A DNA stretch of 64,000 nt from Cephalopachus bancanus. Its lineage: Eukaryota; Chordata; Mammalia; Primates; Tarsiidae. The notes below the pieces were generated by a model, which saw nothing but the letters and a program-made list of their open reading frames with translations, was not told where the DNA came from and ran no database searches. This document shows, piece after piece, positions 1-11,150 of this stretch; position 1 is the stretch's first letter, and the number at the start of each line of letters is the position of its first letter. The stretch covers positions 62,001-126,000 of the forward strand of contig JAPVLO010001002.1 in NCBI GenBank assembly GCA_027257055.1. Reading direction: 5' to 3'. Both the position numbers and the translations under genes were made by a program.

Positions 1-558
1 ATAGGAATCATAGTGTTGGCTTCTGGGCCTTGGCACCCCTAATATATGAAAGGAAATGTAAATGATCAGATCAACAACTTAAGTGGGATCAAGTATTTCC
101 AATTTCCATGTCCTACAGCCATGGTGGTACACCCTTGTTTTCAAATCTGCCCCTTTTGACAGATGTGTTCCATCCAATTAAAGCAAAATGTAGACACTGA
201 CATCATTAGCTATGTAAGAATAATCCAGAGAAACAGCAAAATGTTTCAAATGTTCTTGCTAGACGTGAAGTTCTTCAGGAATTTGATGATAAAAGCAGAG
301 TAAGTAACAGTGGCTAGTTTTTATTTGAGCAGATTTTTATCCTGCCTAACTTCAGTCATTAAGTCAACATTACTTCTAAGAGCCACAGCTGTTTTGTGAG
401 CTAGCCCCTCCAAACTCAACAATAGCAGTTTTTCTCAGTGTCGGAAAAAAAAATCAGTATTTTGATAATGTACAACAGAACTGCTGTGTGTTCTTCCCCA
501 GGACCAAGTCTGAGAATCACTGAGGTAGATCATGGCCCTGATGTCCCTGATTGGTCAA

Positions 559-594
559 ACCTTTCTGCCTTTCTGTGTGCACTGGCAGAAAGGT
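559..594. repeat. Short inverted repeat (hairpin potential)
   Basis: Perfect 11-bp arms 'acctttctgcc' (559-569) and 'ggcagaaaggt' (584-594) around a 14-base spacer. Too short to assign a function; may be chance. Confidence 0.6.
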
Positions 595-1058
595 AAATTG
601 AGATGAAGCCTGGGCTGGGCCTGGGTGAAGACACAGAGGCATTCTATCTGGAGAGCAAAGAGAGACAGGTAATTGGAAAGGTCATGGATAAGAATAGTAT
701 TTATCTTATAAGGGGAAATACTATACTGTCACTGTTAAATAGTAGTACTTGAAGGCAGCAAACAGTATAAAAGGGAAGAAACTTAAAATTCAAACACAAA
801 ATCATATGCTTATGTTAGCATCTAATTTTGCCTGAAATGGTTTCATCAATTTGCTAATTGTTCTTCATTGCTAATAGAACATCATACTCAAAACAAATAT
901 TATCTAATATTAGAAAGAAAAAAAGTCTAGTGATGCCACAGAATGAGATTTGTCAGCCTGGCTTTCATTTTTATAGGCAATGGACACTGTGCAATCTGTT
1001 TCTTATAACTAATGAAATAAAATATTTCTGTACCATGGAAGTGGTTTGCCATACCCTT

Positions 1059-1092
1059 TATACTTGATCTTAGTCAAAAGGCTGAGAAGCAA
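1059..1092 (-). pseudogene. U2 snRNA 5'-end fragment (retropseudogene)
   Basis: The minus strand starting at 1092 reads 'attgcttctcagcctttt' then 'gactaagatcaagtat'. This matches the highly conserved 5' end of U2 snRNA (about 34 nt) with four transition-type changes; similarity then stops abruptly. No U2 promoter or remaining U2 body is visible, so it is a truncated retrocopy, not a functional snRNA gene. No clear target-site duplication was found. Confidence 0.75.
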
Positions 1093-2346
1093 TGTCATAC
1101 AATTTAAAAAGCCATCTTCATCTTTGTCTTAGCTTGGCAAGTCACTAAGGTACCAGAACCTAAACATTTAAAATAAGGTATTAGGAACATGAGAAATTCA
1201 GTTCAAACTGAAAATGTGTGGTTATTACAGAAAGAAGGTACATACTTTCTCCCTCTGAAATTTATGGAAAATAACTGAAAACATTTCTGTGGCTATAAGG
1301 TTTTTTAAAGCAGGAATATTTTTAGTTTTAAAATTATTTGAAAGTAAATAGTATCAAAAAGATGTAAAAAACAGAAAAGACACATTTGTATCTTAAATGT
1401 GAGGCAAAATATGCATTAAATTGAAATTGGACACCATTCATATCTGGATTTCTTTGCCACTACACATTATTCAGTCAATAGTAGCATTTGCAAAATTGTA
1501 ACTGAAAAGACAATTAGTATATCATGATTTGTGAAAATAAAAAGAAATAAGCTAAACTGCATTCAATTGTGAAAAAGTGAACTATTCGTGTAATGGAAGC
1601 AACAGCAGAGTGGTCTCATCACTCAAAGCCAGGGACTTCATTTCACTGGGCTTCAGTGTTCTCATCTGACACTGGGCTAAACAATCTCTAAATTCCTTTC
1701 TACCCGAACATCATAAGATTCTGCCTGCATTATTAATACAACCACTTGGATGTGCTGCTTTTTGAAAAACTTAATTTACTAAACACTTTTTTTTTCTATT
1801 GACCTGTTACATGGGAGCCCATTTCATTGTTATTAAATTTCTGGTTGACTTCAATTTGCAAACCCTAATGAGTGACTAGGTTTGGGGGATAATCATCACT
1901 GACTGCAAACATTCAAAAAGAAGGATGGTCAGACATTATAAGCTTCCAGGTAGACTATCCATCTCCACCTAGAAATCAGGTTTGTAAGTACACATATATA
2001 ATCTTTATAGCAAACCTGAATCTAATCAAGTCCTTAGATCTAATATTCAATTTATAGAAATACAGAGCAAATGACACAGCAAAGATGAAATCAGCAAAAG
2101 CCAGACTGTAGGAAACTAATAGACAAAGGAGTTTCATTTCTTTAACAAAAAAAATGTACAAGAAAAGGAGAGATGAAGGAGAAATCTATAAATCCAAAGA
2201 GACTTGAGACATGCCAACTAATCACAAAGTGTGAAACTTATTTGGATTCAGATTCAAATTAACAAATTGTATCCCCAAAAAAGGATACTTTAGAAAAAAG
2301 CAAACACTGACCATATGTGTAATGATTTTAAGGAAGTGCCATAATT

Positions 2347-2368
2347 GTGTGTGTGTGTGTGTGTGTGA
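2347..2368. repeat. (TG)n microsatellite
   Basis: About eleven uninterrupted TG units. Confidence 0.95.
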
Positions 2369-2884
2369 ATGGTATTTTAAGATACTCTTATTGATACATG
2401 TTGAAATATTTATGGATGTAATTATATAATATCTGGGGTTTGCTTCAAAATAATATGAACAAAGCATGTATAGGGCTGTAATTTTAACAATTTGGCTGTA
2501 GGTTGATAATTGCTGAAACAAGATGATGGGTACACAATAATAAAAAGTTTACTAAAATATTTTTTTAAAACTACATTTAAGGTTTCACAAGTTCTGTAAA
2601 TGGTAAAAGTGCTTTTAAATTTAAATATGTGGCAAGTTTCTGCTATTACATAACTATAAATTTTCCTCTCTGAGATAAAATATTGAAACCAAAATATCAA
2701 CTAATACAATTGTTGTAACTCTTTCCTTAATAGACTTGATTACCCTGAACAAAGATTTAGGAAGGTTTAGAGATTTTCATCACCAGCCACCATATATAAA
2801 AATACCTCAGACTAAGAGAAAAGCAAGTTCAAGCAATTTTCACCTGTCATTCAAAGATTAAAATGCTTCCTTAGAGTAAAAAAG

Positions 2885-2960
2885 AATTCAGCAAGCATTT
2901 ATTAAACACCTACCATGTGTCAAGTAGTCTTGGCACACTTCCTTATAAATATGCCAACGT
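2885..2960 (+). repeat. L2/ancient LINE 3'-end-like fragment
   Basis: 'cagcaagcatttattaaa' followed by 'cacctaccatgtgtcaag' resembles the common mammalian L2-type 3' tail (as at 17970). Diverged. Confidence 0.45.
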
Positions 2961-3082
2961 TTCTTCTGTCACAATCACACACTGGTACACAAAACTCAAC
3001 TCAATAACTACTTCAAATACTTCTGGAAGGAGAGATGTGAAGAGTACAAATACTAAATAAACGTGCACATACAGAGGTAGGG

Positions 3083-3111
3083 GTGTGTGTGTGTGCGTGT
3101 GTGCGTGTGTG
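3083..3111. repeat. Imperfect (TG)n tract
   Basis: TG repeat with two 'gcg' interruptions. Confidence 0.9.
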
Positions 3112-3286
3112 ATATTAGAAACAAAGAGATGTACAAGAATTCATTGTATACAAGGTTCTCTTCACATGTACCAATATACCGATTTTATCAGTCTTAAAAA
3201 TGTTTTTTCACCCTAATGTCTGGTAGCATTTAAATTAAGAAGATTTTCATGATGACTCTATGATCTCTCAAAATTACCAATATTTA

Positions 3287-3575
3287 GCCGGGTTCGGTGG
3301 CTCAGCCTGTAATCCCGCGCCTTTGGGAGGCTGAGGTGAGTGGATTGCCTGAGCCCGTGGGTTCGAGACCCGCCTGGGCAGCGAGACCTCATCTCTACAA
3401 TAAATCAAAAAATCTGCCGGGCATGGTAGTGCATGCCTGTAATTCCGGCTACTTGGAAGGCTGAGGCAGAAGGATTGCCGGAGCCCAGCAAGTCGAGGCT
3501 GCAGTGGCTGGAAGTGGCCACTGCACTCCAGTCTGGGCGATAGAGTGAGACTCCAACTCAAAAAAAAAAAAAAAA
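3287..3575 (+). mobile_element. Young strepsirrhine-type Alu
   Basis: Full dimer with the diagnostic 'ggctcagcctgtaat' and 'cccgcgcctttggg' blocks and A tail. Flanked by an 11-bp target-site duplication 'taccaatattt' at 3275-3285 and 3576-3586. Antisense to SH3KBP1. Confidence 0.95.
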
Positions 3576-3749
3576 TACCAATATTTCACAAACATCAGAA
3601 ATTTAACTTACTCCTAGATCCATGCATTAATTAAGCAATCTTTGTGAAAAACTAACTGTAATTTATGAAGCGTATTAATGTGCTGGTCTAAGACCTTAAA
3701 TACATTTTAGCTCATACCAGAGGAAAATGTTAGATGTCTTTTGTGCATT

Positions 3750-3925
3750 AACTACGTTTTGTTTTTTTCTATTTTGTGATAAAAGTAAATATGCATTTAC
3801 TATAATGGCACAAGATGTTATCACTGGAGGAAACTGGGTGAAGGGTATGTGGGATTTCCCTGTATAGTTTTGTGTGTATTTTTGCAATTTCCTGTGCATC
3901 TATAATTATTTCAAAACAAAAAGTT
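3750..3925 (+). repeat. Ancient interspersed repeat, LINE 3'-tail-like
   Basis: 'ggaaactgggtgaagggtat' then 'aattatttcaaaacaaaaag' resembles a common old mammalian repeat tail; a related copy lies at 28420-28790. Family uncertain. Confidence 0.5.
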
Positions 3926-4730
3926 GTTTGTTTGTTTTTTTTTCAAGTGAAGCACATTGAAACCACTAACACCGTTCTCTGGGAGTGGAGGATAAGCAGA
4001 TTCATTCTAAAATCAAAGGTTCTACTTTGAGAAATCCTACCAGTATATATAATTTCTGCATGTGATCTATCTGATTATATAAATTTTAACACACAAAAGC
4101 AAATTCAGAGTGTAAATGGCTACTGGAAAACCTGTCAGAACACTGAGAGATGCTATTTCTCTCATTCAGGGGATGATTGCAATTTAGCAAGCTATAGGGA
4201 CATCATTCTCAATCTGCTCTTTTATGAAGCTCCATATCCCCACGGGACTGGCCTCTCCCCCTCTGTGTACCACTCTTCCTCAGATGCCCACTAGCAGAGC
4301 ACCTGGGGCACTTTGCTGAACTTCTGACTTGCATGTCCCCTTTCTGCAACGTGAGCTTAGCAGAGGCAAGGACCCCGTCTGATACATCTCTGTATATTGT
4401 CAGTGACTTATACAGTGTTTTATTAACAACAAGGAGTCAGTGAAGATGGAATGAATGAGGAACACAAGGAAGAAAGAGGGAAGGAGAGAAAAAAGGATGG
4501 ATGGATATGGCAGACAGATGGAGATATGGGTCCTCTTTTCCTTTACTGTACATATGGAAAGATTACAAAAGCCATGTAGCCTTTATCAGAAGCATCCATC
4601 CTTGTTAGAAGACCATGGCTCTCTCCAGGAACCTCAAAATTCCTTCAACAATGGACAAATAACAATGGCAACTAAACATGGCTGCTGAAACCATTGGACT
4701 TTCCTGGTCCTGAAATGGAAACCTTTTATT

Positions 4731-4886
4731 TTCCTTCCTTCCTTCCTTCCTTCCTTCCTTCCTTCCTTCCTTCCTTCCTTCCTTCCTTCCTTCCTTCCTT
4801 TCCTTCCTTCCTTCCTTCCTTCCTTCCTTCCTTCCTTTCCTTCCTTCCTTCCTTCCTTCCTTCCTTCCTTCCTTCCTTCCTTCCTT
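4731..4886. repeat. (TTCC)n microsatellite, about 155 bp
   Basis: Tandem ttcc with single-base phase slips near 4800 and 4838. It abuts the 3' end of the minus-strand L1 that follows, so it probably grew as (GGAA)n from that L1's A-rich tail. Confidence 0.97.
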
Positions 4887-5312
4887 TTGTTATTTCCTTT
4901 TTATTTTAAAGATGTGGGGTACAAGTCAGGATTGGGTACACAAGTGGTCTACGTATAGGTGAAGCTTGGGCCTCCAATTATACCTCACTTTACCTGGATT
5001 GGGATCGTGCAACCTTACTGATGCTGTGTGCCCCCCCCCCGGCAGTGTCCTGCTACTGACAATCTCTTTCTTATAGTGTCATAATAGGTATTCAGGGTCC
5101 ACTTATGAGTGAGAACATGTGGTACTCAGTTCTTTGTTTCTGTGACAGATCTGAGTACGATAGATTCTAAATCTATCCAAGCTGCTGTGAAGTCCATCAT
5201 TTTATCCTTCTTTATTGCTGCATAATATTCCATCATATATATGTACCACATTTTTTCAATCCAGTCTGTTTTCAATGGTCAGCACGTTTGGTTCTTTTCA
5301 TGGAATAAGGGT
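4887..5312 (-). mobile_element. L1 3' fragment
   Basis: Minus strand gives L1 3' sequence: 'ttctcactcataagtggac' region, 'aatattatgcagca'-like ORF2 end, and a terminal 'gtaccccacat' motif near 4915. 5'-truncated. Similar copies occur at 14407, 36983 and 40290, giving the local primate L1 family. Confidence 0.88.
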
Positions 5313-6723
5313 TAGAACAGGAGGGGGGAGTCTCTAGAAGAGAAACTTCCCCTTCTGAGCAGGAAAAGTAAGGCTAAATGATTGGGAAGACCATTCCACC
5401 TAGCCTCCTGATCTCCTACACCAGGAATTCCGGCACTACATGCTTTGAGCTGAGAGGTCAGGCAGAGTGAACTGTCCATAGTATTGAATTAGAATGAGAG
5501 GAGACAGTTTCTTTCAATAGTTCCAAAATATTAAAGGCATTACTTCTCTGACCCTCCAGCTCTGAGAGGACACCTAAGATAGCAGGACACCAAGAATTTA
5601 AGGCTTTCCCAAAAAGGTTGTCCAATACCATACTAGATCTCCTTCTCTGCATCAGTAGAAGAATCCCAAAGTAACTTCCAAATGCAGACAAGATGCTTCA
5701 GTGAACATGGCATCGATCAGTGTGCAAGCAGCCTCCAAGCAGCTGATGTTAACTGGTTATATCCCAACAGTACTCTTGATTAACAACGAGCGCTACCATT
5801 TATGGGGGGTTTTCTATGGGCAAGGTAGTTTATGTACATTATTGCCACTGGAATTCCTAATGCATTTCTTCATGGAAATAATGTTATAATGACCTGATTT
5901 GATCAGCCCTCCAAAAAATCCCATTTAATCCCCAATGTCCCTGAGGTATGGTATTGTTATTATAGGATCTAATTACCAGGTACAATGCTATCCCAGTGTA
6001 CAAAAGAACACACCAAGATAGCTAGAATTCTAATATGGATTTTGAAGGCAATAGCAACTTGTGGGAACTAGAATACCTTCTCCCCTCCCAGCTATACGCA
6101 TTAGCTGGATCATGTTAGTAGAGAATCCTCTTACTCCAAGCCAGGAAGGCAGCTGGTGCTCCAAGAAACCTCTTATGCTCTAAAATCCCCTCCAGTCCTT
6201 CCTACTATAGGCTCTAGGATGGAAGAGAGCTCGGGAATAGAAGGGTTCTAGTCTTTGGTAGTGAAGGGAAGGAGCATTGCTGAAGCCACTGGACTACTCA
6301 ACCAGTGCTGCCATTTCTATGTATGTCAGACTGCATGATTCAGAGCTGCTGGAGGGAAGCCTGGGAAAGGAGGTCACCCAAGCACTTCTCTAGAAATGGC
6401 TTTACCTCCAAATTGAACATTTGTCCAATCATACTACTGGTTAAATCAAAGAAACATAACCTAACACGAGAATACCCCTCCAGTCAAATTTTTCTAAATG
6501 GAAAGGGAAAACATTAAGGACTATTTTGGCAGGATTAAGCTGTTCTCCTCTTATCAGAAAGGAAAGTCTGCAACCCCAGAGAGTGCCGCATCACCATGAC
6601 ATAATTGAGCCTCCTACAACGTTCACGTCCATGACCTTGGCTCAAGACGGCACAAGAGATACACAGACGTCCACGTGGGAAGTTGGGTTAGTGACTGGGA
6701 GGACAAAGCTTCCTGGTCCTGAC

Positions 6724-6780
6724 CTTTTGCTCCGTGAGCTGGAAAGGGCAGCAGAGAAGCTGGAGGGAGACCTTCAGGCC
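6724..6780 (-). CDS. SH3KBP1: SH3KBP1 alternative cassette exon (57 bp)
   Basis: Seen: 504 bp downstream of the previous donor, the minus strand has a long pyrimidine tract ending 'tctttctttctccag', then 57 bp, then donor 'gtcagg'. Joined to the last base of the preceding exon it reads RPEGLPPASLLPFPAHGAKG, with no stop; 57 is divisible by 3 and phases are 1/1, so inclusion or skipping keeps the frame. Known, from memory: rodent Ruk/SETA has an insert just after the SKS motif that begins with nearly this peptide and is absent from the common human isoform. Inference: this is the primate counterpart, a proline-rich optional segment between SH3B and SH3C. The following rodent insert exon was not found in the window. 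An apparent 180-codon plus-strand frame here is an antisense shadow. Confidence 0.87.
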
Positions 6781-7289
6781 CTGGAGAAAGAAAGACCTGA
6801 AGTTCGTTGTCACCATCGCAGGACACGCATGCTCACCCAAGGTAGGACTTGGATTCTCAGTTGCCTTGTCATACTTTTAAGGGAATTGGCATGCACTCAT
6901 TTTGTCCACAGCACTTCCTGCCACCAATGGATTATTTTTTGGTCATTTTTCCTCCAAGTTCCTCAAGGGATGATGAGAAATTATCAACTTACAGTAAGCG
7001 ACACTTTAGAAGTATATGGAAGCACAGCAACGAGGGCCAGTCACTGCCCTGAGACATGGCTAGAATGAGGGCAGTCACCTATCCAGAGATGTAGAGAATA
7101 TGTGGTTGCAGGTTACACCTTTACAAAGTGATCAACTTGCTAAACCGCTTTGGGCTAAGGTAGCATAAACAAGAAAAGACTTGTGAGCTTTTGTCAGCCT
7201 CTCGCTATAGGGTCAAAACAGAAGGGAGGTCGGAGCAGAGGCCGCAGGTCCCCCACCCCTCTCCTGCTTGGTGGGGTGGGCTTCCTTAC
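6781..7289 (-). other. SH3KBP1: SH3KBP1 short intron between SH3B exon and cassette exon
   Basis: A 509-bp intron bounded by 'gtaagg' and 'ctttctttctccag' on the minus strand. Its shortness next to introns of 13-40 kb suggests the two exons are processed as a local unit. No interspersed repeat recognised inside it. Confidence 0.8.
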
Positions 7290-7419
7290 TTGACTTGGAT
7301 AGCTGCTCATCCTGCGAAATGCCGAGCTCATCCGACTCCCCTGACAGCTCCTTGATGAAGTTGGAAGGAAACATTCCAGTCTTCCCATTGAGGACGCCTT
7401 CCCACCATCCTTCCTCTAC
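7290..7419 (-). CDS. SH3KBP1: SH3KBP1 coding exon: second half of SH3B domain
   Basis: Seen: on the minus strand the acceptor 'gcatctgaacag' precedes 7419 and the donor 'gtaagg' follows 7290. The 130 bp encode 43 codons plus one base, starting [20 protein letters not shown] and continuing [23 protein letters not shown]. Known: [15 protein letters not shown] is the canonical SH3 n-Src-loop to 3-10-helix segment, with the first Trp and the Pro/Asn forming the ligand groove; it completes SH3B (about residues 131-173). The acidic, serine-rich tail begins the linker to SH3C. The last base (A) splits a codon: it gives Arg when joined to the 57-bp cassette exon at 6780, or Ser in the human isoform lacking that insert. 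Minus-strand reading beyond 7290 into the intron is not coding. Confidence 0.97.
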
Positions 7420-7639
7420 CTGTTCAGATGCAAACAGAAAAACAGAAAATACAAGGATCAGGATAGACATGGCAGTTCCAAGTTTTGTCTCCCATTTGTA
7501 TGGTGCAGCGTACAGAACCCACACAGGGAGAGTGAATGGACCCAAAGCTTAAAAGTCAACGGGGAATGAAAAAGCAGACCACACAGAGTTTTGAGATTCA
7601 GGCTAACAAAGGGGAGTTAACTTGGCATCCAAAACGCAA

Positions 7640-8006
7640 ACAGACACAATTAATACTTCATTTTCACTAGCCTCTAACTGAAATTTAACATTTCCTTTGA
7701 TGATGAATGTAGCTAATATACCGATATTAGAAGGATCTATGACTCATCACCAAACAAATCAAAGACATTTTCATGCTATGGGTATCTCAAAATATCATTT
7801 GTGCTTATTGCTGCTTTGAAATGGTGATAGCTATTACACCTGCTAGGAGACTTTTGTTATTTAATGTATTAATAAAGAAACACATAGATTATATCAAAAC
7901 TTATTTTTAAAATAGTTTGATAGCTACTTCAACGCAAATGGTTCCCTTTGCAATTTTATGTGATTTATTTTATGCATTTAAAATGATTATTTTGAAACAT
8001 AGAACT
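7640..8006 (+). mobile_element. Old DNA-transposon relic (hAT-Charlie-like)
   Basis: Shares its order of motifs ('tgatgaatgtag', 'taataaagaaacaca', 'tttattttatgcatttaaa', 'attattttgaaa') with the region 35405-35925. Interrupted at the right by an Alu. Family by recollection. Confidence 0.5.
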
Positions 8007-8295
8007 GGCTGGGTGTAGTGGCTCATGCCTGTAATCCCAACACTTTGGGAAGCTAGGTGGGAAGACTGCTTGAGCCCAGGAGTTCAAGACCAGCTTGACA
8101 TAGTGAGACCTCATCTCAATAAAAAAATTAAAAAGTTAGCTGGGTGTGGTGATGCACGCCTGTAGTCCCAGCTGTTTGGGAGACTGAAGCAGCAGTATCA
8201 CCTGAGCCCAGGAAGTCGAGGCTGCAGTGAGCTATGATCACATCACTACACTCCAGCCTGAGTGACAAAAGAAGACTCCAACTAAAAAAAAAAAA
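8007..8295 (+). mobile_element. Old Alu (J-like)
   Basis: Dimeric Alu beginning 'ggctgggtgtagtggctcat', linker A-rich, right arm 'gaggctgcagtgagctatga', A tail. Diverged; no clear target duplication. Confidence 0.93.
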
Positions 8296-9586
8296 TACAA
8301 AATTGAGAATGGTTTCTCCAGACTACAAAACTAACTAGATAGCCTAGTAGATACAGTTAAGAATCTATTTGTGGGTTAACAACTCAATCAGAAGGTAGAA
8401 GAGCTTCTTGCAGGTTTCTGAGGGGTTCTAAGTTACCCTAGGATAAACCAGAAGGGGGAAAGGAAGTAGAAAGGTTAGCAAGACTGCAATCATCTGGATT
8501 GGGGGAGCAATGAGAATGGATGAAATGGATTCAGATTTGAAGCCCTTTGAGGCATGAGCTGGCCTTGAGCAATCAACTAGTGGGGATGGATGGGGGGGGA
8601 TCATCCCAAGATTTTGTAATGGAGCCACCAGTAAAACAGAAGTCAAAATAGCAAACTAGTTTCTTGGAGAGAAATCAGGACATTTGGAGAATAAGCAACT
8701 ATTAAGTTACCAGCAGTATAGTGTGGTATCATAGAACCGCTGGGTGTTTTGTTTTTAAACCACATGCATGTACAGACAGTTCCCAACCTACAATGGGTCA
8801 ACTTGGGAATTTTTAACTTCATGATGGTGCAAAAACAGTGCACATTCAGTTGAAATTATATTTGGAATTTTGAATTTTGGTCTTCATATGCAATACCAAG
8901 GTGTTCTACAGTGGGCTGTGTTGCCAGATGATTTTGCTCAACTATAGACTAATGTAATTGCTCTAAGCATGTTTAAAGTAGGCTAGGCTAAGCTATGATG
9001 CTTGGTAGGTTAGGTGTATTAAATGCATTTCAACATACGATATTTTCAACTTACTATGGGTTTATTTGGCATAATCCCATTGTAAGTTGAGGAACAGCAG
9101 TATGACCAACCTAAGTCAATAAATACAACGTAGAAGTAAAATTAGAGTCAAAAGCCCAAGTAAGTTCAAATCTTATCTATCCTGAAACGTAGTAGATATG
9201 TGATCCTATTCAAAATTTTCCTATCAAAATAAACCCTGTTTTTCTCTATCTGTATAACAGGAATAGTCAATACACTTCACAGTTGTTGTGTTTAGGCAGG
9301 ACCTCAATCTGTGTGACAGGTATATGCATTATGATTCTACACTAGAGGTTAGGGACACAGAATTGTACAGGACAAGTCTTTATTCTTTTTTCAAGAAGGT
9401 GACAATCTCTAAGACAAAAAGGTATAACTAAAAAAACTAGCAATGCAGGATAAATAGATAAGAAAATACCATGATTTAGTACAAATCAAACATGTTACAC
9501 AAAGTTGAGCTCATTGAGACCTGGGATGCTAAGAAAAGGCTTCACACAAAAAGAAATCAAAATTAAAGTAGGCCTTTAAGAGTAGA

Positions 9587-9722
9587 GCGCACGCCTGTAG
9601 TTCCAGCTACTTGGAAGGCTGAGTGCTGGAGCCCAGCAGGTCGAGGCTACGGTGGCTGGGAGCGGCCACTGCACTCCAGTCTGGGCAACAGAGTGAGACT
9701 TCAACTCAAAAAAAAAAAAAAA
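9587..9722 (+). mobile_element. 5'-truncated young Alu (right arm only)
   Basis: Right monomer of the strepsirrhine-type Alu, 'gagcccagcaggtcgaggct', with A tail. Bounded by target duplication 'aagagtaga' at 9578-9586 and 9723-9731, so it inserted already truncated. Confidence 0.92.
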
Positions 9723-10854
9723 AAGAGTAGAAACAACAGCTCTAATTAGGGGAGGGGAGTATGCGAGACATTCCAGAAAGGGGAGAGCTGATGGAACCTG
9801 TGGAATGGAGATGACCAGAACGATATGTTGAGAGCACTTATTAGGTAACTCATGGAATACAGACTTGCAGAGTGCCAATCACATTTGCATGATCACAAAA
9901 TCTTCGGGAAGAAATCCAGACAACGGCATCCATGCACAATTGTTCCAATGACTATTCAATACCAAATCCTGGCATTTAACAGTATTTCTGTTGAAATCAT
10001 TCCATGTTTCTATGCCAACTCAACTGATACGTATAATTCTTTCAAGGAGCTTTTTATAGGATTAAGATGGTTAGGAAGATTCACCATGAGCCTGAATACC
10101 AATAGTCACAGGATTTGTACCATGGGGTCCTTTGTGCTATTCCTAAATAAGAAACCATAAAATGACCTTCTTTCTCCCAGGAATCACAAGGCAGGAGGGG
10201 AAAACCAAGGGGCATGAACCACAAATGAGCAGTCCCTGGCATAATCTCTGACAGCACAGGGCAGCTGGGCCAATTCCATTCCACTCAGTTTGAAGATGTC
10301 TGAAATGTTCCTATTCCTAGTAATAAGTGGCTCCAGTCCAAGATCCCTGAGGGAGGTGCTCCCGACTAGGAAAAGCAGGCTGCCTGCTGAGAAAACAAGG
10401 GTATCTTTACCTCACCACACCCCCAGATCCCTGTATCACTGTCACAGCACAGTCTGAGAGGAGTGGCCAATGGGAAAACAGCAGAGGTCTATCATTAGCC
10501 ATGCAGTGAGTGGAGGGGCAGACAATAAAACCCCTGGCTCATCACCTGGGGGGCACACTTCCCCATCTCAGGTACCACAGGCATAATGTTCATTTCTCTG
10601 TGAGCTGGAGCTCTTCATGGAGGTGGGTGGGTGGGGAGAGCCTGGCCCCAGTACCAATGAGAGTGTTTCAGTACTATTTCTATAGTCAGCCACTTTGGTC
10701 TCGCGATTGAGGCTGGAGATATGGGAAAAATGATATCCTCACACTATCCTTCTTCAGAGCTATCCTAGTCAACTTCCTGTGAAAACATAAGGACACGGAA
10801 GCCTAGAGTGATTACATTCATTCATTAAAAGAGTAAAGAACAATGCCTCAAACA

Positions 10855-10874
10855 CTGAATGAATGAATGAATGA
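10855..10874. repeat. (GAAT)n short tandem repeat
   Basis: Four to five gaat units; a partly complementary 'attcattcatt' lies about 30 bp upstream. Confidence 0.85.
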
Positions 10875-11039
10875 CAGAGAAATCACTGTGGGAAATCCTC
10901 CATAGGGGGCTAGAGAGTCCCAATTCTCTCACAGATTTTTCCTTCCTGTAAGGAACAAAAGGGACCAAGAGACTCTAACTATATTGGCCACTGTTCTTAA
11001 CCAGGTACTGCCACACCCAGGTCTGTGTGACACTCCCAA

Positions 11040-11150
11040 TTCCACCAATAAATACTTAGTGAGCACCTATCTTGCACTGCTCCAGTATCTTGGGACAGAT
11101 TCAATTGGTGAACAAAACAGACAAAGATCCCATCCTCAAGAAGCTTCTAC
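11040..11150 (+). repeat. L2-like fragment
   Basis: 'ttagtgagcacctatcttgc' then 'gtgaacaaaacagacaaag' matches the common mammalian LINE2-type tail consensus as remembered. Confidence 0.6.

Larger units (their letters stand above)
1..6723 (-). other. SH3KBP1: SH3KBP1 intron downstream of the cassette exon (partial)
   Basis: Intronic sequence continuing past the window edge; no further SH3KBP1 exon was recognised. Listed separately inside it: a U2 fragment, short (TG)n tracts, a young Alu, old LINE-like pieces and an antisense L1 with a (TTCC)n tail. I see nothing recognisable in about 1-550, 600-1050, 1100-2340, 2400-2880, 3120-3270, 3930-4720 and 5970-6720. A possible weak MIR-like patch sits around 5780-5965 but is too decayed to list. 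Confidence 0.8.

Noticed and set aside
4694..4909. Phe-Leu-Pro-Ser repeat protein
   Set aside because: Translation of the (TTCC)n microsatellite; the same applies to the Ser-Leu frame at 53716-53982 and the His-Thr frame at 14681-15028.
5783..5965. Possible MIR relic
   Set aside because: Only loosely follows the MIR order; too degraded to support.
1..6700. Second rodent-type insert exon after the 57-bp cassette
   Set aside because: Searched on the minus strand for its peptide; nothing matching was seen, so it is either lost or beyond the window.
6526..7068. 180-codon plus-strand open frame with a coiled-coil-like stretch
   Set aside because: It overlaps the minus-strand cassette exon; its best-looking part is the antisense of that exon, and no homology or promoter is seen.
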